Below are positions 1 through 6,443 of a stretch of 17,461 bases of DNA, piece after piece. Made by a program: the position numbers and the translations under genes. Within the stretch, counting starts at the first letter, position 1. The number at the start of each line of letters is the position of its first letter. Location of the stretch: the NCBI GenBank assembly GCA_937128785.1, contig CAKZMS010000007.1:1-17461 (forward strand), in the 5' to 3' direction. The notes under the pieces are model-generated. The model was given only the letters and a program-made list of their open reading frames with translations, did not search any database and was not told the DNA's origin. The DNA comes from an uncultured Opitutaceae bacterium (lineage in GTDB: Bacteria; Verrucomicrobiota; Verrucomicrobiia; Opitutales; Opitutaceae).

Positions 1-461
1 CGCAAGTCGCGCAAACGCAACCGCGGCGCCCCCAAGTCGATCGCCAGGGCCAACGCGATGAATATGGCGGTTTTATACCAATAGATCCGCCCAAAATCGC
101 TGATCTCGCCGTAGTCCCAATTCATGTAACCGGGAGCGAGTAAGTGGGAGGCCGCCAACAGGACCAAAATACAGCAACCCCGCACCGCGAGAAAATCGGG
201 GACAAACTTGAAGGAGGCGATGGCGACGAGCGCGAAGAAAATAAAGAGCGGTTTTTTGAAGTCCCCAAAATCCGCCGGGGAAAGGTGGGCGATGCGGTAG
301 AGAAACCAGACCGCTCCCACTGAAAACAGTACGTAAGCCAGTCGCCGCGAGCGCGGAAAGCGCTTGATCGAGGTGACCACCGCCGGAAACGGCAGCGCCA
401 GCGCCACGCCGAGGGCGAGCACAAGCAATCCAGTAATAAGCGTGGCGGTGAAAAGCGTCAT
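1..461 (-). CDS. Membrane protein, partial (3' end outside window)
   Basis: An open minus-strand frame starts at the ATG at 461 and runs off the left edge, giving 153 codons without a stop. The product begins MTLFTATLITGLLVLALG and is strongly hydrophobic. I count about five likely membrane segments, near residues 4-24, 42-60, 70-88, 93-110 and 130-145, separated by short charged loops such as KRFPRSRR. No catalytic motif or family signature is recognisable. There is no clear Shine-Dalgarno sequence before the ATG, so the start could differ. It is the last gene of a minus-strand run with the four-helix-bundle gene and miaB. An integral inner-membrane protein of unknown role is the most I can support. 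Confidence 0.72.
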   Translation of the reverse strand, partial: MTLFTATLITGLLVLALGVALALPFPAVVTSIKRFPRSRRLAYVLFSVGAVWFLYRIAHLSPADFGDFKKPLFIFFALVAIASFKFVPDFLAVRGCCILVLLAASHLLAPGYMNWDYGEISDFGRIYWYKTAIFIALALAIDLGAPRLRLRDL

Positions 462-480
462 GGGAAGGGTGGGAAAATCT

Positions 481-510
481 TTCTCGTTCTCTTAATCGTT
501 CTCGTTCTCG
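481..510. repeat. TTCTCG hexamer array, left flank of the four-helix-bundle gene
   Basis: Five units in exact six-base phase are visible: TTCTCG, TTCTCT, TAATCG, TTCTCG, TTCTCG. Bases 494-509 are the perfect reverse complement of 952-967 on the other side of the gene (16 of 16). The stop codon of the gene (492-494) lies inside the array, so its last residues, ENEND, are encoded by repeat sequence. Confidence 0.85.
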
Positions 511-923
511 ACCAAATCTTGCTGGCCATACGTTGCCCGAGCCTCAGAGACCCCATTGGCGATTTCGTTTCCACCGAATCGGGAAATTAGTCCTGCCAGC
601 ATCGAGACGACTCCCACAAGTTGGCGTTTACCTTCCGAAGCTCTGCAATCGTCGATCTTACCCCGGGCTAATAGCACATCCAGACAGGCGGCAGATTCCA
701 CCGCTGAACCACGCGCGATATCCAAAAACCGACAGCGATCCCGATGTGATCGTTTGCCGTTACCCTCAGCTAAGTTGAGGACAATACTGGTTGAAGCCCG
801 ATCAAGCTGGTCTTTGACCGCAAGTTTACCCGTCAACGAGTCCAGCAGCTCTCCCGCCCACCCCGCAAACGCCACCGCGTCTTGGTAAACCCGAAGCTTT
901 TCGTGGTCGAACTGAGGTTTCAT
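492..923 (-). CDS. Four-helix-bundle protein (23S rRNA-intervening sequence protein family)
   Basis: The 143-residue product starts MKPQFDHEKLRVYQDAVAF and carries the family core LDRASTSIVLNLAEGNGKRS followed by RFLDIARGSAVESAACLDVL, which matches the four-helix-bundle 23S intervening sequence protein (IVP/S23) family. Members are often encoded inside 23S rRNA insertions, but this one stands alone between miaB and a membrane gene. I chose the ATG at 923. The frame stays open to 989, but that stretch only translates the flanking hexamer repeat (SFSFSYSF) and is probably not coding. No catalytic residues are expected; the family is thought to form oligomers, and its cellular role is unknown. 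At 143 residues it is slightly longer than many members because the C-terminus runs into the repeat (ENEND). It lies 75 nt downstream of miaB on the same strand. Confidence 0.9.
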   Translation of the reverse strand: MKPQFDHEKLRVYQDAVAFAGWAGELLDSLTGKLAVKDQLDRASTSIVLNLAEGNGKRSHRDRCRFLDIARGSAVESAACLDVLLARGKIDDCRASEGKRQLVGVVSMLAGLISRFGGNEIANGVSEARATYGQQDLVENEND

Positions 924-930
924 AGCAGTG

Positions 931-968
931 AAGAGAACGATAAAAGAGTAAGAGAACGAGAACGATTG
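931..968. repeat. TTCTCG hexamer array, right flank, inverted relative to the left
   Basis: On the minus strand this reads as imperfect six-base units (CAATCG, TTCTCG, TTCTCT, TACTCT, then TTTATCG, TTCTCT) ending just before the ATG at 923. Bases 952-967 pair perfectly with 494-509, and 931-940 pair with 484-493. The block order differs between the sides, so the flanks are modular and not one long palindrome. In a transcript of the gene the two flanks could form a stem enclosing the whole coding sequence. Confidence 0.85.
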
Positions 969-998
969 CGGACAAGGATGGCGGACCAAGCGGTAGAC

Positions 999-2363
999 CT
1001 ACCCCGCGATCCCCTCCAACACCATTTCACCGTAAAGCGTGCTCACCGTCGCACGATTGATATCAACCGTCACGATTTCGCCTACGAGTCGCGGATCGGC
1101 ATCGAGGATGACGACGCGGTTGCCGGGCGTGCGGCCGGTGAAGTGCAGGCCTTTTTTGTCGGGTCCCTCAATTAAGACCTGTTGCTGGGTGCCGACCAAG
1201 CTCTGGTTTCGGCGTCCGGAATTTTCCCGTAAAATATCCAACAACTCCTGATTGCGCCGCTCCTTCACTTCGTCAGACAGCTGATCTTCCAAGTCCTCCG
1301 CCACCGTGCCGGTGCGGATCGAGTATTTGAAGATGTAGGCCATGTCGAAATTGCCGGCCCGGAACAGCTCCTTGGTGTCCTCGAAGTCTTGCTCAGTCTC
1401 ACCGGGAAATCCCACAATGACATCCGTGGAGAACGTCATATCCGGCGTGACCTCGCGCAGCGCGTCGACGATCTCCTTGTAGCGCTCCCGGGAGTAAGGC
1501 CGGTTCATCGCCCGCAAAATCCGGTTGCTACCGCTCTGCATGGGCAGGTGCACATACGGCATGAGTTTGGGCAGCCGCCCATAAGCCTCGACGAGGTCCT
1601 GCTTGAACCCGCGCGGATGCGGCGACGTGAACCGAATGCGGTCGATCCCGTCAACTGCGTGCACCTTTTCGATGAGCTGCACAAACGGGGAAACCCCATC
1701 GATCCCTTTGTAATCGCGGCGGCCGTAACTGGTCACGATCTGACCGAGCAATGTGATTTCCCTCACCCCCCGAGCGGCCAGCGAACGGCATTCCGCCACG
1801 ATGTCCTCCATCGGCCGGGAGCGTTCATCGCCGCGGGTTTTCGGGACGATGCAAAAGTGGCAGGACATATTGCAGCCCTGCTGGATCGAAACAAAGGCGC
1901 TGACCTGCTTTTGATCGGTCTCCAGATGGTCGCGGATCGTATTCTGCGAATCCACTTCCTCGTCGATATCCACGATTGATTTTCCCACGGGCAGACCGGC
2001 CGACCGAGCTGCCGCCAGGTTGTCCAAGTAGTCCGGAACCTGGTGGAACTTCTGGGTGCCCACGATCAGGTCGACATCCGGGAGCTGCTCTAGAATCGCC
2101 TCACCCCGGTTTTGGGCCATACAGCCGAGGATCCCCAATACGAAATCGGGCTGCTTCTTTTTCCGATGCGACAAGTAGGTAGCCTTGCCCAGAGCTTTCT
2201 GTTCAGCCGCATCCCTCACGCTGCAGGTGTTGAGCAGCATGATATCGCAGTCCTGCTCAGACTCGACGATCCGATAACCACGTCCTCGCAACATAGCCGC
2301 TACCGCCTCGCTGTCGCGGACGTTCATTTGGCAGCCATAAGTCTTGATGTAGACGCGGTTCAT
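999..2363 (-). CDS. miaB: tRNA-2-methylthio-N6-dimethylallyladenosine synthase MiaB
   Basis: MiaB is a radical SAM enzyme that converts i6A37 to ms2i6A37 in tRNAs reading codons that start with U. The 454-residue protein shows the full architecture. The N-terminal methylthiotransferase domain (YIKTYGCQMN) has auxiliary-cluster cysteines at 11, 47 and 81. The radical SAM motif C164-x3-C168-x2-C171 lies in QQGCNMSCHFCIVPKTRG. LPMQSGSNRIL and DVIVGFPGETEQDF follow, and a C-terminal TRAM domain spans roughly 385-450. Length and motif spacing are normal and all six cysteines are present. The ATG at 2363 places the first cysteine motif at the expected distance from the N-terminus. The gene ends with a TAG stop. 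It is the first gene of a minus-strand run, with a long non-coding gap upstream. Confidence 0.97.
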   Translation of the reverse strand: MNRVYIKTYGCQMNVRDSEAVAAMLRGRGYRIVESEQDCDIMLLNTCSVRDAAEQKALGKATYLSHRKKKQPDFVLGILGCMAQNRGEAILEQLPDVDLIVGTQKFHQVPDYLDNLAAARSAGLPVGKSIVDIDEEVDSQNTIRDHLETDQKQVSAFVSIQQGCNMSCHFCIVPKTRGDERSRPMEDIVAECRSLAARGVREITLLGQIVTSYGRRDYKGIDGVSPFVQLIEKVHAVDGIDRIRFTSPHPRGFKQDLVEAYGRLPKLMPYVHLPMQSGSNRILRAMNRPYSRERYKEIVDALREVTPDMTFSTDVIVGFPGETEQDFEDTKELFRAGNFDMAYIFKYSIRTGTVAEDLEDQLSDEVKERRNQELLDILRENSGRRNQSLVGTQQQVLIEGPDKKGLHFTGRTPGNRVVILDADPRLVGEIVTVDINRATVSTLYGEMVLEGIAG

Positions 2364-2860
2364 ACGTGAGAGCGTTCCTGCCTAGAGTGACTGCCGGTGC
2401 CGTCAAACGGGAAAGCCCGCCAATCCAGCCCCAGCCAAAGCCATCAAGGGCCTACCTACCGCGGGGGGCGGCCGCGGATACTTCCTAGTTTTGACGCCGT
2501 TCGGCATGCCGCCTGCTTGTAAACGCACGAGCCCACCCCTCACCCAACCTGTAAAAAACTCTCGTAATTCCTGCATTTTATTTCCTTAACGAAAGACGGT
2601 TGCATAAAAGACAAGCTCCTTGCACCCAATGAATACCACAACCTCAGCATGAGCCGACTACTGCATTCCTTCTGGATGTCCCTGCGCTGCATTTGCTCCC
2701 ATGAGACCGCCTCTCGGGTCCTGTTTGCCGACGAACCCCGCCCCCGGGGCACTCAGTTCTCCAGCTCAGAGTGGAGATCCGCCTCGACGGAGCGGCACAG
2801 CTGACGTTTTAGGAACAAAACCACTCGCCTTGAGTCGATGAGGTGCGTTTGAACCTCACC
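2364..2860. other. About 500-bp intergenic region without a supportable gene
   Basis: This lies between the divergent miaB and helical-repeat genes, so it should hold both promoters, but I cannot place a convincing -35/-10 pair for either. A perfect 10-base palindrome, CGGCATGCCG, is at 2502-2511. A GC stem of 5 bp with a 4-nt loop is at 2736-2749. A 70-codon minus-strand frame (2540-2752) has no family features and poor codon character. I saw no tRNA, 6S, tmRNA or SRP RNA signature. Confidence 0.5.
2839..2858 (+). promoter_or_regulatory. Small hairpin just upstream of the helical-repeat gene start
   Basis: TGAGGT (2839-2844) pairs perfectly with ACCTCA (2853-2858) around an 8-nt loop, two bases before the ATG at 2861. 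The only GA-rich Shine-Dalgarno-like bases near this start (GAGG) lie in the 5' arm, so the hairpin may limit initiation. A role is inference only. Confidence 0.3.
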
Positions 2861-3934
2861 ATGGGCTTCTTCGACCGACTCCTAGGCAAATCCAACCCGC
2901 GACCATCTGAGCCGTCATCGGCGAACGGTTCGCCTCCGGCGGATTCCGCACCTGAGCCTTCGCCCGCCCCCCCACCGGGAACACCACCAGAGACGGCATC
3001 GTCCCCGGCGGTCGACCCGGGACCGGTAGCTCCCCGCCTGCAGGAAGCCTTCGAGCAACTGGAACTGCGAAACCTCGAGGGTGCGCAAAAAATTTATGAG
3101 GAGATCCTCGCTTCGCCCGCGGGTGATCGCCCCGACGTTCTCGTCCGCATATCCGGCGATCTCGGGTCCACCGGTCACGTGGAGACCATCCCCCAGCTGA
3201 TCGCGCCCCTCTATGACGCGGAGCGCCATGGCCCCGCCACCGGCATCAATCTGCTCCAGGCCTACCTCGCCCTCCGCAACCCCGAGGCCGCCCAGCACGT
3301 GCTCGACCTCTTGTTTGATCTAAAGAAGCCGGAGCTCGAAGACCGGCTTTGGGGATTTTCAAATGCGATCGGCGAGATGATGGTTTCAGGCCGGAACGCT
3401 CCCGCCGGCGGCAAAGCCACCAGCGTCCATCTGGTGAGTATCAGCAAACCCATCTGGGCTTACGGCATCGAAGACTTGCCGGGCTTGCTGCCCGAGAAAA
3501 ATGCCAAGACCAAAACCGTGGCATTCGCGCAGATCACCCTGCCCGAGAACGAAGAAACGGAAGAGCTCCGCAAACAGCCTGAAGAAGCACTGGGCCGACT
3601 GACCCGGGGCATTCCCCTGTGGTTGGCCGACTCCCTCTACTTTTCCCCGCAATACAGCACCTTGGCGGCCGTCGGCATGGTTGGACAGGATCACTACATG
3701 CTCTTCCCGGCCGCGTGGACTGCTGACAACATCCGCCAACTCATCGAGACATCCGGTTCCACCATCGACTACATTGTCACCGGAGACTTGCGCGAACACG
3801 AAGGAGACTTCCACCTCCAGCTCCGCCTCTGGGAAATCAAGGGGTTTCGCGAACGCAAGACGTTCGAAGTGCGGTGGACCCCCGGCAACGCCGACAAGGT
3901 TCTTGCCGAACTCCAACAGCACCTGCGGATGTAG
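2861..3934 (+). CDS. Helical (TPR-like) repeat protein, cut short by an in-frame TAG
   Basis: The product begins MGFFDRLLGKSN, a typical short amphipathic opening. A Pro/Ser/Ala-rich linker follows (about residues 15-58), then an alpha-helical TPR-like segment (LQEAFEQLELRNLEGAQKIYEEIL and the helices after it, to about 160). The rest is a mixed domain with LVSISKPIWAYGIEDLPGLL and LRLWEIKGFRERKTFEVRW. I see no signal peptide or enzyme motif, so a cytoplasmic scaffold or stress-type protein is possible. I chose ATG 2861 over an in-frame GTG at 2843 because MGFFDRLLG is a natural N-terminus. The 357-residue frame ends at TAG 3932-3934, but the same frame continues open and codon-like to 4252. 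The intact ancestor was therefore probably about 469 residues. Confidence 0.7.
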   Translation: MGFFDRLLGKSNPRPSEPSSANGSPPADSAPEPSPAPPPGTPPETASSPAVDPGPVAPRLQEAFEQLELRNLEGAQKIYEEILASPAGDRPDVLVRISGDLGSTGHVETIPQLIAPLYDAERHGPATGINLLQAYLALRNPEAAQHVLDLLFDLKKPELEDRLWGFSNAIGEMMVSGRNAPAGGKATSVHLVSISKPIWAYGIEDLPGLLPEKNAKTKTVAFAQITLPENEETEELRKQPEEALGRLTRGIPLWLADSLYFSPQYSTLAAVGMVGQDHYMLFPAAWTADNIRQLIETSGSTIDYIVTGDLREHEGDFHLQLRLWEIKGFRERKTFEVRWTPGNADKVLAELQQHLRM

Positions 3935-4252
3935 GTTGAGTGCCAGGAGGGTCCCGGACTTCCCTTCGAGCCCGCGCCCCGTCCCACCGAGTGGATCCAC
4001 ACGCTGGGAGCCTCGCTATCTTCCTTCCTCGTCGAAAAATCCGTCTTACCCCGCGAGCAATTGGCCGACCTGCCCGGCAATCTGGTAGACCCCGGCTCGA
4101 CCACCGCTGCAGCCCTCGCCCGACTGACCCTAGCTCACCGCCATGCCCAAATCGGGTCCGAAACACCGGCCCTCGACCTGCCGGCCAACGAATGGGTGCA
4201 GAAAGCGCAGGACCATCTGGCAGAAGGCCAGGGGCTGCCCGAAACGCAATAA
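3935..4252 (+). pseudogene. In-frame C-terminal continuation of the helical-repeat protein after TAG
   Basis: This is the same reading frame as the gene before it (4250 minus 3932 is 106 codons) and is free of further stops until TAA at 4250. It encodes 105 residues, including PRPTEWIHTLGASLSSFLVE, LPREQLADLPGNLVDPGS and LDLPANEWVQKAQDHLAEG. These look like well-formed amphipathic helices, with G/C at most third codon positions like the flanking genes. No frameshift is needed to join it to the upstream part; one base change (for example TGG to TAG) would explain the break. No ATG with a ribosome binding site is visible in this stretch, so independent translation is unlikely, although a TTG at 4061 exists. 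Recent nonsense mutation, readthrough and sequencing error remain open. Confidence 0.65.
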
Positions 4253-4267
4253 ATACGCAATAAAGAG

Positions 4268-4345
4268 GTTTCCTTTCTCCGGAATGGACTCCATAGGGTT
4301 GGGGTCTTTCCGCATAACCCCATAGTTTTCGTTTAGTTAGGAAAC
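4268..4345 (+). promoter_or_regulatory. Inverted repeat covering the ribosome binding site of the small ORF
   Basis: GTTTCCT (4268-4274) is the reverse complement of AGGAAAC (4339-4345). The right arm contains the AGGAAA that would serve the TTG start at 4350. Between the arms, a second weak stem (GGGTT/AACCC near 4298-4316) could act as a terminator-like element for the upstream gene, but no good T-run follows it. Confidence 0.25.
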
Positions 4346-4349
4346 TTCG

Positions 4350-4523
4350 TTGAGCGATACCCTCATAGTGATTTTAGCCTGCGCCGCCGCCATTGGGACG
4401 GCTATGGCAATTTGGTCCTGGCGGATCAAGCGCCTCCAGTATCCGCCGGAATTGCAGTGGCCTGAGGAGCACAAGAAGCCCCGGCACGGCCATCGCCGTA
4501 AAAGTAAGCCCAAGGACAGCTGA
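4350..4523 (+). CDS. Small single-pass membrane protein, 57 aa, TTG start
   Basis: This short frame begins at TTG 4350, preceded by AGGAAA at 4339-4344 with good spacing. An in-frame stop at 4338-4340 rules out any earlier start. The product begins LSDTLIVILACAAAIGTAMA (first residue would be Met in the cell), giving one hydrophobic segment of about 20 residues. A tryptophan-flanked border (IWSWRIKRLQ) and a basic, proline-containing tail (PEEHKKPRHGHRRKSKPKDS) follow. The positive tail suggests an N-out/C-in orientation. It sits 59 nt before the DAHP synthase gene on the same strand and may share its transcript. I recognise no family. The combination of TM segment, basic tail and ribosome binding site makes it more likely real than chance. 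Confidence 0.55.
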   Translation: MSDTLIVILACAAAIGTAMAIWSWRIKRLQYPPELQWPEEHKKPRHGHRRKSKPKDS

Positions 4524-4582
4524 GCGGTCGAATTCGTCCCCTTGCCAAGCCCGTCTCCGCCACCCACGGTCGCTGGCTGCCC

Positions 4583-5635
4583 ATGTCTCAGACCGCCGAC
4601 CTCCGCATCCGTGCGACCAAGCCTTTGATTGCCCCCGGCCTGCTGGCCGAGGAAATCCCCCTGCCCGATTCGATCGCCGCATCGGTCGCCGCCGCCCGCC
4701 AAACCATCTCCCGCATCATGCGCGGAGAGGATGACCGTCTGCTGGTCATTGCCGGCCCCTGCTCGATCCATGATCCCGCGGCCGCGCTCGACTACGCCGA
4801 TCTCCTCAAACCCACCGCCGATCAATTCGCGGACGATCTGTTTGTGGTCATGCGGGTATACTTCGAAGAACCCCGCACCGTGGTCGGCTGGAAGGGCTTG
4901 ATCAATGACCCCCACCGCGACGGTTCCTACCAGATCAACCAAGGTTTGCGCACCGGACGCCAGCTGCTGGTCGATGTCGCGGCCAAAGGACTGCCCATTG
5001 CGACCGAGTTCCTCGATACCACCTTGGGGCAATTCTACGCGGACGCCATCAGTTGGGGTGCCATCGGAGCCCGCACGGTGGAGAGTCAGGTCCATCGCGA
5101 ATTGGCCTCGGGCCTTTCCATGCCAGTCGGTTTCAAAAATCGCACCGACGGCAACCTCCAGGTGGCCATCGATGCCATCCGCTCGGCCGCGCAACCGCAC
5201 TGGTTCCCCACCCTTACCCAGGAAGGTGCTCCCGCCATCATGGGAACCTCCGGAAACCCGGAAACCCACCTCGTGCTGCGCGGTGGCTCCGACGGTCCCA
5301 ACTTCGCCGCCCAACATATTCAGGCGGCCCGCGAGCTACTCATCGCCCGGCAGCTCCCGCCCTTTGTCATGGTGGACTGCAGTCACGCCAACAGCGGCAA
5401 GGACGCCGAACGACAACCCGACGTTGCCCAAAACCTGGCCCACCAAATCAGCTCCGGCGACACCACCATCGCCGGAGCCATGCTGGAAAGCCACCTGGTC
5501 GGAGGTAACCAATCACTGGATACCAAACCCCTGGTCTATGGCCGCAGCATCACTGATGCCTGCCTTGCCTGGGAAAAAACCTTGCCGGTGCTCGACGGCT
5601 TGGCCGCCGCCGTGCGTGAACGACGGCAAGCGTGA
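4583..5635 (+). CDS. aroF/G/H: 3-deoxy-7-phosphoheptulonate (DAHP) synthase, type I
   Basis: The enzyme condenses phosphoenolpyruvate with erythrose 4-phosphate, the first step of the shikimate pathway, in the cytoplasm. The 350-residue product has the same length as E. coli AroG and the class I-alpha motifs in order: VIAGPCSIHD (55-64, metal-binding Cys60), EPRTVVGWKGLINDP (96-110), GARTVESQVHRELASGL with PVGFKNRTDG (162-190), VLRGGSDGPN (231-240), and MVDCSHANSGK (263-273, metal-binding His268). No residue is obviously missing, and the N-terminal arm that carries feedback sites in this family is present. Which aromatic amino acid regulates it cannot be read here, so the paralogue letter is left open. 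The stop overlaps the GTG of the next gene by four bases (GTGA), suggesting translational coupling. Confidence 0.96.
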   Translation: MSQTADLRIRATKPLIAPGLLAEEIPLPDSIAASVAAARQTISRIMRGEDDRLLVIAGPCSIHDPAAALDYADLLKPTADQFADDLFVVMRVYFEEPRTVVGWKGLINDPHRDGSYQINQGLRTGRQLLVDVAAKGLPIATEFLDTTLGQFYADAISWGAIGARTVESQVHRELASGLSMPVGFKNRTDGNLQVAIDAIRSAAQPHWFPTLTQEGAPAIMGTSGNPETHLVLRGGSDGPNFAAQHIQAARELLIARQLPPFVMVDCSHANSGKDAERQPDVAQNLAHQISSGDTTIAGAMLESHLVGGNQSLDTKPLVYGRSITDACLAWEKTLPVLDGLAAAVRERRQA

Positions 5636-6333
5636 CGGAAATGACCGCAGACTGCGGGGCCGACAACCCCAGCGAACTGGCGGCCCGTCTGCTCGACGAG
5701 CTCCGGACGGAATCGGACTCGCACAACGTCGCCGGACAGCGCCGATTCGGCATCCGTCCCGAGACCGAGATGTTGGGCGCTTCGATGGTCCGTCTGCGCG
5801 CCCTCGCCAAGACCCACCGCCGCAACCAGCCTCTGGCTATCGCCCTGTGGGAACATCCCATTCATGAAGCCCAGATCCTGGCCGCGCTCACGGCAGATCC
5901 CCGGCAATTCACGCCTGAACTCGCGGATGCGTGGATTACCAAATTCGATTCCTGGGATGTCTGCGATCAGGTCTGTATCAATGTGTTTCGGGAAACCACT
6001 TTCGCCTTTGCCAAAGTCCGCGAGTGGGCCCCGCGGGAGCCGGAATTCGAGCGCCGCACGGCCTTCGCCCTCATGGCAACGCTCGCGCTCAAACGCAAAA
6101 AGGAGCCTCATCAGACCTTCCTGGATTTCCTGCCGCTCATCACCCGCGCTGCCGATGACGAACGCAACTTTGTGAAAAAGGCGGTCAACTGGGCCCTGCG
6201 CCAGATCGGCAAACGCCAAAGCGAAATCTGCCTCGCCGCCGCCCTCGACCTTGCCGAGGAGCTGATCACCCGCGAGTCAAAATCCGCCCGCTGGATCGGC
6301 CGCGACGCCCTGCGCGAACTCTCCCGGCTCTGA
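5632..6333 (+). CDS. AlkD-type DNA alkylation repair protein (HEAT-like DNA glycosylase)
   Basis: AlkD-family glycosylases remove bulky or cationic alkylated bases using a curved stack of HEAT-like helices. The 233-residue product has the expected length, and FDSWDVCDQ supplies the Trp (108) and catalytic-type Asp (112). KKAVNWALRQIGKR supplies a second Trp (187), placed as in the Bacillus cereus enzyme (W109, D113, W187). GIRPETEMLGASMVRLRALAK is the usual first-repeat region. The start is taken as GTG 5632, overlapping the DAHP synthase stop; ATG 5641 is a near alternative that shortens the protein by three residues. The overlap indicates co-translation with a shikimate enzyme, an unusual pairing that is probably positional. 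A palindrome follows 37 nt after the stop. Confidence 0.9.
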   Translation: MTEMTADCGADNPSELAARLLDELRTESDSHNVAGQRRFGIRPETEMLGASMVRLRALAKTHRRNQPLAIALWEHPIHEAQILAALTADPRQFTPELADAWITKFDSWDVCDQVCINVFRETTFAFAKVREWAPREPEFERRTAFALMATLALKRKKEPHQTFLDFLPLITRAADDERNFVKKAVNWALRQIGKRQSEICLAAALDLAEELITRESKSARWIGRDALRELSRL

Positions 6334-6370
6334 TCGACGTAATCCGTGCCGCATTGGGGGCGGCCCGGTT

Positions 6371-6397
6371 CTCAGTGTTCGTAATACGAACATTGAG
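6371..6397. terminator. Near-perfect palindrome between convergent genes
   Basis: CTCAGTGTTCGT (6371-6382) and ACGAACATTGAG (6386-6397) pair along 12 positions with a single G-T wobble around a 3-nt centre. It lies between the ends of the alkD-like (plus) and rlmN (minus) genes, where a bidirectional terminator would be expected. No clean T-run follows on either strand, so a protein-binding palindrome is an alternative. Confidence 0.45.
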
Positions 6398-6443
6398 TCT
6401 CGCCGGGGCAGGCGGGGACGGATGAGACGCTTGCTGGATGGAC

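Noticed and set aside
924..989. N-terminal extension of the four-helix-bundle protein (SFSFSYSF)
   Set aside because: It simply translates the hexamer array; the family N-terminus fits the ATG at 923.
2540..2752. 70-codon minus-strand ORF in the long gap
   Set aside because: No ribosome binding site, family signature or coding bias; composition is consistent with chance.
2838..2860. T-arm-like sequence (GGTTCAAAC on the minus strand) suggesting a tRNA
   Set aside because: The arm has a mismatch, and the rest of the tRNA would have to lie in the helical-repeat coding region; no cloverleaf forms.
3932..3934. TAG as a recoded sense codon (amber reassignment)
   Set aside because: TAG is the normal terminator of miaB, pdxH and the lipoate-fold gene in the same window, so general reassignment is not supported.
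4337..5317. 326-codon minus-strand ORF, Gly-rich
   Set aside because: It is antisense to the well-supported DAHP synthase gene and the small TTG-started ORF.
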